Below are positions 18,393 through 25,112 of a DNA stretch of 64,000 nt, piece after piece. The position numbers and the translations under genes were made by a program. The stretch is from assembly GCA_016795545.1 (NCBI GenBank), contig JAEUGX010000015.1, positions 2,501 to 66,500 of the forward strand, in the 5' to 3' direction. Source of the DNA: Opitutaceae bacterium. GTDB taxonomy: Bacteria; Verrucomicrobiota; Verrucomicrobiia; Opitutales; Opitutaceae. Below the pieces are notes generated by a model. It had not been told where the DNA came from and did no database searches. It saw only the letters and a list, made by a program, of their open reading frames with translations. Position 1 is the stretch's first letter, and each line of letters starts with the position of its first letter.

Positions 18393-18407
18393 TGGCACAT
18401 CGCTTGC
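18393..18407 (+). promoter_or_regulatory. Sigma-54 (-24/-12) promoter
   Basis: TGGCAC-N5-TTGC, matching the consensus TGGCAC-N5-TTGCW at all ten core positions. The invariant GG (18394-18395) and GC (18406-18407) are exactly 10 bp apart. It lies 30 nt before the ATG of the small secreted protein at 18437, on the same strand, so transcription would start near 18419. The surrounding 18130-18436 stretch has no gene; the space upstream would fit enhancer-binding-protein sites, but I see no clear repeat pair there. Confidence 0.72.
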
Positions 18408-18436
18408 GTGTATGTGGGGCAACAACGCTACGCATC

Positions 18437-18718
18437 ATGAACAAGTCATCCCTCTTTATCTTCACGCTCTTCACGGTGATCGCCAGCGGCGCCCGTGCCG
18501 TCCAGGCCGAGCCCGAGCTCGTCGTCCTCCCCACCTACGTGGTCGAGGCGTCCCGGCAGCAGTTGGTCGAGCAGGCGATCAACGCCAGCCTCGCCGAGCT
18601 CCGCCAGCAGGCCCGGAAGCCGGCGGTGGCCGCGCCGGCGACCACGAACCTCCCGGCGGAGGTGGCCTCCGCCGCGCACGGCCTCGACCGCGGCGCGAAC
18701 CGGCTCGCGAAGTCCTGA
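18437..18718 (+). CDS. Small secreted protein of unknown function
   Basis: 93 residues from ATG 18437. A signal peptide (MNKSSLFIFTLFTVIASGARAVQA) is followed by PELVVLPTYVVEASRQQLVEQAINASLAELRQQARK and an Ala-rich tail ending LAKS. The VVLPTYVVEASR block resembles the start of mature Opitutaceae outer-membrane or TonB-related proteins, where a 'PxxVxA' linker follows the signal peptide; this is only an impression. No domain is recognised. It has its own sigma-54-type promoter and its own terminator, so it is a monocistronic unit. Confidence 0.68.
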   Translation: MNKSSLFIFTLFTVIASGARAVQAEPELVVLPTYVVEASRQQLVEQAINASLAELRQQARKPAVAAPATTNLPAEVASAAHGLDRGANRLAKS

Positions 18719-18760
18719 ATTTGTTAGTGTCGGTGTGTTCTTTGTTAGTGTGTGTGTGTC

Positions 18761-18791
18761 AAAAACCCGCTCCGCAAGGGGCGGGTTTTTT
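18761..18791 (+). terminator. Rho-independent terminator of the small secreted protein gene
   Basis: AAAAACCCGCTCC / GGGGCGGGTTTTT, a 13-bp stem with one G-T pair and a GCAA tetraloop, running into a six-T stretch. The leader before it holds two copies of TTGTTAGTGT (18720-18729 and 18741-18750 region) and a GT run. It ends the 18437-18718 transcript 40 nt after the stop. Confidence 0.92.
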
Positions 18792-18894
18792 GCTGCCGCC
18801 GGTCCGCAGCTGAGGCGCGCGGTTGGAAAAGCGGCGCCAGATTCAACCGGCCCGGGCGCAACTTTTGTGCGAGGATGCGGGTATTGATTCCCAC

Positions 18895-19695
18895 ATGAAT
18901 GCGATGCACCTGATCGACTATCACATCAAGGGCGACGACATGCAGTTCGTCGAGATCGAGCTGGATCCGCACGAGGCCGTCGTCGCCGAGGCCGGGGCGA
19001 TGATGTTCATGGACGACGGCGTCGTCCTGGAAACCATCTTCGGCGACGGCTCGGCGCAGGCCGGCGGGCTCATGGGCGCGCTCCTCGGGGCGGGCAAGCG
19101 CGTGCTCACCGGCGAATCCCTGTTCATGACCGTCTTCATGAACCCGTCCGCGGCGCGCCGGCGGGTGGCGTTCGGCGCGCCCTACCCCGGCAAGATCCTG
19201 CCGGTGCAGCTGCGCGAGGTGGGCGGCGAGCTCATCGCGCAGAAGAACTCCTTCCTGTGCGCCGCCAAGGGCGTCAGCATCGGCATCGCCTTCCAGCGCC
19301 GCCTCGGCGCCGGCCTGTTCGGCGGCGAGGGTTTCATCATGCAGCGCCTGCAGGGCGACGGGCTCGCGTTCCTCCACGCCAGCGGCACCCTCTACGAGCG
19401 GCAGCTCCAGCCCGGGGAAACCCTGCGGGTCGACACCGGCTGCCTGGTCGCGCTCCAGCCGTCGGTCGACTACGACATCGAACTGGTCGGCGGCATCAAG
19501 ACCGCGCTGTTCGGCGGCGAGGGCCTCTTTTTCGCGCGGCTGCGCGGCCCGGGCAAGATCTGGCTGCAGTCCCTGCCCTTCAGCCGGCTCGCCGGGCGCA
19601 TCGTCGCCGCCGCCCCGCAGACCGGCCGCGGCGGACGCGAGGAGGGCTCGATCCTGGGCGGGCTGGGGGGGGTCCTGGACGGCGACAACCGCTAG
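18895..19695 (+). CDS. AIM24 / TIGR00266 family protein
   Basis: 266 residues from ATG 18895 (MNAMHLIDYHIKGDDMQFVEIELDP). Typical opening of the family, then EAGAMMFMDDGVVLETIFGDG, GKRVLTGESLFMTVFMN, PYPGKILPVQLREVGGELIAQKNSFLCAAKGVSIGIAFQRRLGAGLFGGEGFIMQRLQGDG and LFFARLRGPGKIWLQSLPF. It forms a pseudo-threefold beta-sandwich. The biochemical role is undefined in bacteria (mitochondrial homologue AIM24 affects inner-membrane organisation). It stands alone between a terminator and the convergent PDZ gene. Confidence 0.92.
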   Translation: MNAMHLIDYHIKGDDMQFVEIELDPHEAVVAEAGAMMFMDDGVVLETIFGDGSAQAGGLMGALLGAGKRVLTGESLFMTVFMNPSAARRRVAFGAPYPGKILPVQLREVGGELIAQKNSFLCAAKGVSIGIAFQRRLGAGLFGGEGFIMQRLQGDGLAFLHASGTLYERQLQPGETLRVDTGCLVALQPSVDYDIELVGGIKTALFGGEGLFFARLRGPGKIWLQSLPFSRLAGRIVAAAPQTGRGGREEGSILGGLGGVLDGDNR

Positions 19696-19713
19696 CGCCG
19701 GGCGCCGCCCGGC

Positions 19714-20673
19714 TCAAAACGGCCGGCCGGGCGCCGGCGCGGCCTCCGCCGCCGGGACGTGGCGGATCGATGTCCGGGCCGGCGGCAGCGGCACGACCTC
19801 GGGCTGAAAGTCCTCGCCCGGCTCAAAGCTGAGCGCGGCGCCGTCGAGCACCTCCAGCCGCCGCCGCACCTCGGGCGGCAGCTTGGCGCGCTGCTCCTCG
19901 CGGGTAATCGGGCCCTCGAAGGTCACCTTGCCCTGGGCGTCCTTCACCGTAAGCGTGCGCTCCTGGTCGTCGGAGCGGATGTCGATCGCACCGGCGTCAT
20001 CCGCGTAGGAGATGTTGCTTCTGGGCAGGTCGACGATCGTGAACTCCTGGCCCGGCTGCGCGCGGATCCGCACGCCCGGGCCCTCGACGAAGCGGCCGCG
20101 CTCGCGGCCGATCATCCGCAGCACGTCCCGCGCCTCATCCGGCGCCAGCCCCGGCAGCGGCAGCGCCGGCATGAAGCCGTCGCCCTCGCGCTGAAAAAGG
20201 ACGTTGTCGGCCACCTTCGGCAACTCGTTCACGCCGAGCTTCACCTTCACCTTCATTTCCTTGCCGCCGCGCAGCAGCGTGAGCCCGACCTCGTCGCCTT
20301 CCTGCCGCGCCCGGATCAGCACGCGCAGCTGCGCCTGGTTCACCAGGATCTGGTCGTCGAGCTTGGTCAGCACGTCGTCCTCCTTCACCGCCTCCGCCGC
20401 CGGGCTGCCGGGCAGCACGCGCGTGACCGCGAGCCCGGTGTCGCGCGGCAGGCCGACTTGGCTGGCCAGCGTGCGGCTGACCGGCATGGTCTCGACGCCG
20501 AGAAAGGTGACCTTCTCCTTTTCCATTGGTCCGTCGGATCCGTGGAACATCAGGCGGCGCGGTCCGTCACCGTCGAGGCGCCGGATGAGCGCGTCCTTCT
20601 TTTCCGCCCAGCCGGTCGAGGCGAGGGCGGCCAGCGCAAGCGCTGAAGCGAGGCAATAGCGGGTTGTTTTCAT
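19714..20673 (-). CDS. Secreted PDZ-domain protein of an ECF sigma module
   Basis: 319 residues from ATG 20673 (MKTTRYCLASALALAALASTGWAEKK, signal peptide). A single PDZ domain (about 55-145: FLGVETMPVSRTLASQVGLPRDTGLAVTRVLPGSPAAEAVKEDDVLTKLDDQILVN) is followed by a C-terminal region without a recognisable domain. No protease Ser-His-Asp triad is visible, so it is not a DegP-type peptidase. It is the last gene after the ECF sigma and anti-sigma-like genes (44 nt gap). This suggests a periplasmic sensor or effector in envelope stress signalling. Confidence 0.75.
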   Translation of the reverse strand: MKTTRYCLASALALAALASTGWAEKKDALIRRLDGDGPRRLMFHGSDGPMEKEKVTFLGVETMPVSRTLASQVGLPRDTGLAVTRVLPGSPAAEAVKEDDVLTKLDDQILVNQAQLRVLIRARQEGDEVGLTLLRGGKEMKVKVKLGVNELPKVADNVLFQREGDGFMPALPLPGLAPDEARDVLRMIGRERGRFVEGPGVRIRAQPGQEFTIVDLPRSNISYADDAGAIDIRSDDQERTLTVKDAQGKVTFEGPITREEQRAKLPPEVRRRLEVLDGAALSFEPGEDFQPEVVPLPPARTSIRHVPAAEAAPAPGRPF

Positions 20674-20717
20674 GGTAATAAAAAGGCGAAGGAACGGAGG
20701 CGGTCCATACAGGCGGG

Positions 20718-21194
20718 TCAGTTCAAGCTCGCGGGCACGACCCGGATCTCGTCGCGGGGCACGCTCCACTTCAGCGACGCGTTGCCTCGGGGGCTCCGCC
20801 AGGTGTAGGTGTCGACGTAGCGATAACGCACCTGCCGGGCCGGCGTGGCGGCGCCGACGTCGACATACCCCTCCTCCTTGAGTTCGTAGAGCACGTTCGT
20901 CGCCGCCACCGGCCGGTAAGGCAGGGCCGGCTCCGGCTCCGCGGCGCGGGACGGGGCGCGCCGCGGCGGGGCCACGGCGACCAGCGCCGCCAGCAAAGCC
21001 AGGGCCGCGGCGGCCCCGCCGATGCGCCAGCCCAGCCATTGCCACGAGGCCAGGTTCGTCGCGGCGCTCCAGGGCGCCCGCCGGGGAGCGTCCGCGGCCA
21101 GCGCCGCCCCGATGCGGTCCGCCGCGCGCGCGGAAAGCCGCTGCGGACGCAGCGCCTTCAGTTCGTGTTCCAGTTCCGGGCAGGACTCATCCAT
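20718..21194 (-). CDS. Membrane anti-sigma-factor-like protein
   Basis: 158 residues. A cytosolic N-terminus (MDESCPELEHELKALRPQRLSARAADRIGAALAAD) precedes one membrane helix (about 53-78, WLGWRIGGAAAALALLAALVAV) and a periplasmic part with YRPVAATNVLYELKEEGYVDVG. This topology and the 8-nt overlap with the ECF sigma gene fit an anti-sigma factor. It lacks the His-x3-Cys-x2-Cys zinc motif of ZAS-type proteins, so family membership is inferred from context only. Confidence 0.62.
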   Translation of the reverse strand: MDESCPELEHELKALRPQRLSARAADRIGAALAADAPRRAPWSAATNLASWQWLGWRIGGAAAALALLAALVAVAPPRRAPSRAAEPEPALPYRPVAATNVLYELKEEGYVDVGAATPARQVRYRYVDTYTWRSPRGNASLKWSVPRDEIRVVPASLN

Positions 21195-21702
21195 GGCAGA
21201 CGGGGTTCAGCTCCTTGCGCAGCGCCGCGATACCATAGCGGTAACGCGATGCGGCCGTGTGGGGGGAGATTTCCAGGGCGGCGGCAATCTGCTCGAAGGT
21301 GAGTTCGTTCCACACCTTGAGCACCAGCACCTCACGCTGCTCCGGAGGCAGATGCCGCAGCGCCGCCTCGAGCCCTTCGCGCCGCCCGGCGTCGGAGGCG
21401 GAAGCCTCAAACCAAGGATCCACCCCGGCCTGGTCCTCGCCGGCCCTTTGCTCCCGGATCTGCCGGCGTGACTCCCGGCGCGCCAGATCGAGCGCGGCGC
21501 GTCGAATCGATGTGACCAGCAGCGCCCGTGGGTCCCCCGGAAGGTGACGCTGATGCCGCCAGTAACGCACGAACGCCTCCTGCACCACGTCCTCCGCGTC
21601 CGCCAGCGAACGGGTCCACTGCCGGGCACACAGCAACAGCTGCGGCCCATGGGCCTCGAGCCAGCTTCTCCACGTGTCGCACCCTTCATGCGTCGCCTCC
21701 AT
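21187..21702 (-). CDS. RNA polymerase sigma factor, ECF subfamily
   Basis: 171 residues from ATG 21702. Region 2 is visible as LLLCARQWTRSLADAEDVVQEAFVRYWRHQ (DAEDVVQE core). Region 4 is RHLPPEQREVLVLKVWNELTFEQIAAALEISPHTAASRYRYGIAALRKEL. ECF sigma factors redirect RNA polymerase to stress genes when the anti-sigma factor is inactivated. An earlier in-frame start at 21771 would add 23 residues without region 2 character. First gene of a sigma/anti-sigma/PDZ operon. Confidence 0.93.
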   Translation of the reverse strand: MEATHEGCDTWRSWLEAHGPQLLLCARQWTRSLADAEDVVQEAFVRYWRHQRHLPGDPRALLVTSIRRAALDLARRESRRQIREQRAGEDQAGVDPWFEASASDAGRREGLEAALRHLPPEQREVLVLKVWNELTFEQIAAALEISPHTAASRYRYGIAALRKELNPVCHG

Positions 21703-21866
21703 GCAGTCGGTTGGGGATGATTTCCCAAAAAGCGTCACCGGAAGGAGGATTTGTCTAACACCCCCAAACAAGGGACTGCATCCCGAGGCCCAACGTCGTC
21801 ACCCACGCGCGGCCAATTCGCCAGACCAATGGCCAACCCGGGCTAAGAACGGGGGTTGGCGATCTC

Positions 21867-21890
21867 GTCTGCACACTTCCGGGTGCAGAC
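21867..21890. other. Perfect 8-bp inverted repeat
   Basis: GTCTGCAC / GTGCAGAC with an 8-nt loop (21867-21874 and 21883-21890). It stands immediately next to the 21897-21923 terminator hairpin in the 268-nt gap between the sigma gene and the 61-residue gene. It has no T-run of its own on the minus strand. It may be a protein site or just extend the terminator region. Confidence 0.5.
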
Positions 21891-21892
21891 AT

Positions 21893-21923
21893 TAAAAGAG
21901 GCCGGGTGTTCAACCCGGCCTCT
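21893..21923 (-). terminator. Rho-independent terminator of the 61-residue membrane protein gene
   Basis: AGAGGCCGGG / CCCGGCCTCT, perfect 10-bp stem with a 7-nt loop. Read on the minus strand it is followed by TTTTAAT, and it lies 48 nt after that gene's stop. It separates the small gene from the sigma-factor operon. Confidence 0.88.
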
Positions 21924-21970
21924 GTTACACACTACTATGATCTACTGACCAAAAATTCGGGATTCCGCGC

Positions 21971-22156
21971 TTATCGGACGCTGTAGCTCTTGGGTCCGAC
22001 GCGATAATCAACCGTCGCCAGGGCGACGAGGATCGCGACAGAACCGAAGGCGACCACGTTGGGCAGGTAGCTCACCGCAACGGTGGCGACGCCCACGAGG
22101 GCGAGCGCGCTGACAGCAACGGAGGCGATGATGGTCTTGATGTTGTTCGTCTTCAT
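21971..22156 (-). CDS. 61-residue membrane protein, function unknown
   Basis: From ATG 22156 (MKTNNIKTIIASVAVSALALVGVATVAVSYLPNVVAF). Two hydrophobic segments (about 8-28 and 31-52) and a short tail with VDYRVGPKSYSVR. No family is recognised. It has its own sigma-70-like promoter and terminator, and its promoter region is shared with a divergent LysR-type regulator, so it may be that regulator's target. The small size and separate transcription argue for a dedicated, regulated product. Confidence 0.7.
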   Translation of the reverse strand: MKTNNIKTIIASVAVSALALVGVATVAVSYLPNVVAFGSVAILVALATVDYRVGPKSYSVR

Positions 22157-22210
22157 AAATTTGGTTCTTTGTTTGGTTTTTGCTTTGGCAGCTCTTGCGC
22201 TGCTGCCGGG

Positions 22211-22238
22211 AGTATACGACACAGCTTGCAATAGCCAA
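22211..22238 (-). promoter_or_regulatory. Sigma-70-like promoter of the 61-residue gene
   Basis: On the minus strand: -35 TTGGCT (22233-22238), 16-bp spacer, -10 TATACT (22211-22216). The start would be near 22204, leaving a ~48-nt leader. The -35 box directly abuts the LysR-type boxes at 22240-22278. Confidence 0.55.
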
Positions 22239-22239
22239 A

Positions 22240-22278
22240 ATACTTAGTTTCTATACTTTCCATAGTTTATAACTATGG
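22240..22278. promoter_or_regulatory. Two LysR-type T-N11-A boxes, one inside a perfect 19-bp palindrome
   Basis: ATACTTAGTTTCTAT (22240-22254) and ATAGTTTATAACTAT (22262-22276) are both ATA-N9-TAT with the T-N11-A spacing typical of LysR-family sites. They are 22 bp apart, two helical turns. The second lies in CCATAGTT-TAT-AACTATGG (22260-22278), which includes the LysR gene's own ATG at 22275. This fits autoregulation and control of the divergent 61-residue gene. A -10-like TATACT for the regulator lies at 22252-22257. Confidence 0.65.
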
Positions 22279-23210
22279 AAATCTACCAATTGCGTTACCT
22301 CTTGGCAGTCGCGGAGACAGGTAATTTTACCAAGGCGGCCCAGCGGGTGTTTGTGTCCCAACCTTCGCTCAGCCAGCAGATCCTCAATCTGGAAGAGGAA
22401 TTCGGGCAAAAGCTATTCCATCGTCTTGGACGCAAGGTGGTTCTGACAGAATCAGGCAAGCTTTTGGTCGAGGGTGCACGGAGGGTGCTTCATGAGGCCG
22501 ACCAGACCATCGGCGCGCTGAAGAGCGATCCCTTGCTGGGTCCCAAGGTGTCGGTGGGTGCGATTCCGACGGTGGCCCCCTTTTTCCTTCCCGCAGTGCT
22601 GGCCCACTGTCGGGCTAACGAGATCAGGATCAATCTGCAGACTCGCGAGGATTTCAGTCGCGACCTGATCGAGGCCCTGCTCGACGGTCGGCTCGACTGG
22701 GCCCTGCTTTCACTGCCGCTCAACGAGCCGCGCTTGCGGGTGGAAAAACTCTACGCGGAACCCCTCCTGCTGGCTGTCGCGGCGACCCACCGCCTTGCGA
22801 CGGCTCCAAGCGTGACATTCGGAGACTTGCGCGACGAAACCTTCATTCAACTCGGGGACACGTCGACGCTCGCGGGGCAGATCCAGCGTTTCGCCGGGGA
22901 CCTGGACTTTGAACCTCGGGTGGGCCACCTCTGCGGTCAGCTGGCCACGGTCAAGAGTCTCACGTCGATGGGCCTTGGCGTGAGCGTGCTGCCCCAAAGC
23001 GCGCGCAGCGCCGCCGATCCGGCCGGACTCGTCTTCCGGAAGTTCACCGGCGTGGCTCCGTCCCGAGAGATCGCGCTCGCCCGCCACCGTCGCCGCCAGA
23101 TCGGACCGGGCGCGGCTCTCTTTGTCGAGGCCGCCCGCGCCGTCGTGGGCCCTTCACCCTTCGCCGCCACCCCGCCTCCGCCCACGTCCCACGAACCGCC
23201 CAGAAACTGA
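22275..23210 (+). CDS. LysR-type transcriptional regulator, OxyR/CynR-like
   Basis: 311 residues. The N-terminal winged HTH (MEIYQLRYLLAVAETGNFTKAAQRVFVSQPSLSQQILNLEEEFGQKLFHRLGRKVVLTESG) is followed by a periplasmic-binding-like effector domain. The sequence resembles the OxyR branch (LDGRLDWALLSLPLNEPRL). But the C-G-H-C redox pair of OxyR is not present: the effector domain has only 'AHCRANEI' and 'GHLCGQLATVKSLTSMGLGVSVLP', which contains one Cys near the usual position. The ligand is therefore uncertain. Divergent to the 61-residue gene with palindromic sites between. Confidence 0.9.
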   Translation: MEIYQLRYLLAVAETGNFTKAAQRVFVSQPSLSQQILNLEEEFGQKLFHRLGRKVVLTESGKLLVEGARRVLHEADQTIGALKSDPLLGPKVSVGAIPTVAPFFLPAVLAHCRANEIRINLQTREDFSRDLIEALLDGRLDWALLSLPLNEPRLRVEKLYAEPLLLAVAATHRLATAPSVTFGDLRDETFIQLGDTSTLAGQIQRFAGDLDFEPRVGHLCGQLATVKSLTSMGLGVSVLPQSARSAADPAGLVFRKFTGVAPSREIALARHRRRQIGPGAALFVEAARAVVGPSPFAATPPPPTSHEPPRN

Positions 23211-23407
23211 CTCCGCCTCTTTGTTCAGGCGAAGGCAGCCTCGGTCCCGTTGTGGACTCCCGCTGCGAAAATCGGTTGCCCGGGATGATTTCGGCAGCAC
23301 TTCCGTTTGCCTTGCAGCAGGTTGCGAGCGCGATTGATTTCGCGGACTGTCGCAATGCGCCGCTTTTCTTGCGCCGACCGGCTTTTCGTGAAACCGTCCC
23401 CGCTTTC

Positions 23408-24685
23408 ATGTCAGCGATAGCGCAGCACCACGCCCTGCCCAAGGGGCGCGAAATCACCACCCTGATCGTGCTGTGCGCGGTGCAATTCACCCACATTCTC
23501 GACTACATGATCATGATGCCCCTGGGTGGGCAGCTGATGCGGGTATTTAACATTTCGCCCAGCCAGTTCACCCACTTGGTGGCGAGCTACGGCCTGGCGG
23601 CGGCGGTGAGCGGCTTCGCCGGGGGCTTCTTCCTGGACCGGTTCGACCGGAAGCGTTCGCTGCTCTTTCTCTACACGGGATTTGCCCTGGCCACTCTGGC
23701 CTGCGGGCTGGCGCCGACGGAGAATGCGCTGCTGGTTTCCCGGCTGGCGGCAGGGGCCTTCGGCGGGCTGGCGGGATCGATGGTCTCCGCCATGGTGGGC
23801 GACGTGATTCCGCCCTCGCGTCGAGGTCGGGCGATGAGTTTTGTGATGACCGCCTTCCCGGTAGCGTCCGTGCTCGGTGTCCCGACCGGCCTGGTTCTGG
23901 CCGGACGCTTTGGCTGGCATGCCCCTTTCTTCCTGCTCGCGGGCTGCGCCGCGATCAACCTGGTCGTCGCCGCGTTCGCCCTGCCCCACCTGAGCACCGC
24001 GGTGCAGAATCATCGCCCTGCCCGCCAGATGAAGGAAATCCTCTCGCACGGCATCCACCTGCGCGCCTTTGCGGTGGGAGCGGTGCTCGTGATGTCGGGC
24101 GGCCTCGTCGTGCCGTTCCTCGCCCCGTCGTTCATCGCCAACGTCGGGCTCAATGAGAGCACCCAGCTGCCCCTCGCCTACGCCTGCGGCGGGCTGGCCA
24201 CCGCCGTGAGCACGCCCATCATCGGCTGGCTGAGCGACCACATGGACCGGCTCCGGCTGCTGACCATCATGTCCGCCTGCGCGATCGTGGTCGTCTTCAT
24301 CATCACCCGGCTCGGCCCCTCCCCCCTGGGCGTGGCGGCGCTCATGATGGCGCTGTTCATGGTCACGATGTCGGGTCGGTTCGCGCCGGCGATGACGATG
24401 ATCACCAACGCCGTGGACGCCCGCTACCGCGGCGGTTTCATGAGCGTTAACTCCGCCCTCCAGCAGGCCTCCAGCGGCATGGCCAGCCTGCTCGCCGGCC
24501 TTTTCGTCAGCCGCAGCCCCACCGGCCAGCTCCTGGGCCTGCCGACGCTGGGCTACGTCTCGGCCGGATTCTTCGCCCTTTCCGTGCTCCTGGCTTTCGG
24601 GCTGCGGGCCGCCGCGCCGCACGTCGCGACCCCCGCCGCCAAGGAGAGCCGTCCGCCCCCGCCGCCGGCCGAGGCGGCGGCCTGA
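23408..24685 (+). CDS. Major facilitator superfamily transporter
   Basis: 425 residues from ATG 23408 (MSAIAQHHALPKGREITTLIVLCAVQFTHILDYMIMMPLG). Twelve predicted helices; the loop 2-3 signature is GGFFLDRFDRKRSLL, and the loop 8-9 counterpart is GWLSDHMDRLRLL. The N-terminal 'VQFTHILDYMIMMPLGGQLMRVFNIS' is typical of drug:H+ antiporter-like or sugar efflux members of COG2814. The substrate cannot be read from the sequence. The C-terminus is Pro/Ala-rich. An in-frame opening upstream to 23252 lacks membrane character. It lies 197 nt after the LysR gene. Confidence 0.9.
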   Translation: MSAIAQHHALPKGREITTLIVLCAVQFTHILDYMIMMPLGGQLMRVFNISPSQFTHLVASYGLAAAVSGFAGGFFLDRFDRKRSLLFLYTGFALATLACGLAPTENALLVSRLAAGAFGGLAGSMVSAMVGDVIPPSRRGRAMSFVMTAFPVASVLGVPTGLVLAGRFGWHAPFFLLAGCAAINLVVAAFALPHLSTAVQNHRPARQMKEILSHGIHLRAFAVGAVLVMSGGLVVPFLAPSFIANVGLNESTQLPLAYACGGLATAVSTPIIGWLSDHMDRLRLLTIMSACAIVVVFIITRLGPSPLGVAALMMALFMVTMSGRFAPAMTMITNAVDARYRGGFMSVNSALQQASSGMASLLAGLFVSRSPTGQLLGLPTLGYVSAGFFALSVLLAFGLRAAAPHVATPAAKESRPPPPPAEAAA

Positions 24686-24758
24686 TCCCGGGCGGCGCTC
24701 GCGCCGGCCGTCGACAGCGTTTGCCTTGGCCGGAGCATTGTGTTTAGGTTTTTCCACT

Positions 24759-25112
24759 ATGATCGACGCAATCAAGAAGACCCTCCTGGCAGGAGTTGGA
24801 GCCGCGGTCATCACGAAGGACAAGGTCGAGGCCGCGCTCGGCGACTTTGTCGCCCAAGGCAAGGTCAGCACCACCGAAGCGCGCGCCATGGCGGAAAAGA
24901 TCGCCCGCGACGGACGACAGGAGTTCGAGAACGTGAGCGCGGAACTCGGCGCGCGGGTCAACGACCTGGTCGCCCGCTCGGCCGGCGAGGCCCAGGCCCG
25001 CCTGCAGTCCCTCGAGGCCCGCCTCCGCGAGCTTGAAGCCCGCTCCAAGGCGCGGGCCCGTCCCGCCGCCAAGGCCGCACGCCGCGCTCGTCCGAAAAAG
25101 CGGAAAGCGTGA
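24759..25112 (+). CDS. Phasin-like / PhaF-type helical protein
   Basis: 117 residues from ATG 24759. An amphipathic helical body (MIDAIKKTLLAGVGAAVITKDKVEAALGDFVAQGKVSTTEARAMAEKIARDG) leads to a coiled-coil stretch (about 65-95) and a Lys/Arg/Ala-rich histone-like tail (ARPAAKAARRARPKKRKA). This layout matches the polyhydroxyalkanoate regulator/phasin-like COG3937, whose basic tail can bind DNA. No PHA synthase is in the window, so a storage-granule role is not established. The stop overlaps the UbiB start by 4 nt (GTGA). Confidence 0.7.
   Translation: MIDAIKKTLLAGVGAAVITKDKVEAALGDFVAQGKVSTTEARAMAEKIARDGRQEFENVSAELGARVNDLVARSAGEAQARLQSLEARLRELEARSKARARPAAKAARRARPKKRKA

Noticed and set aside
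22184..22202. Second sigma-54-like element (TGGCAG then TTGC) near the 61-residue gene
   Set aside because: The GG-GC spacing is wrong (TTGC only 3 nt after the first box) and it points away from the small gene.
22275..23210. Naming the LysR-type protein as OxyR
   Set aside because: The redox Cys pair of OxyR is not complete, so peroxide sensing cannot be claimed.
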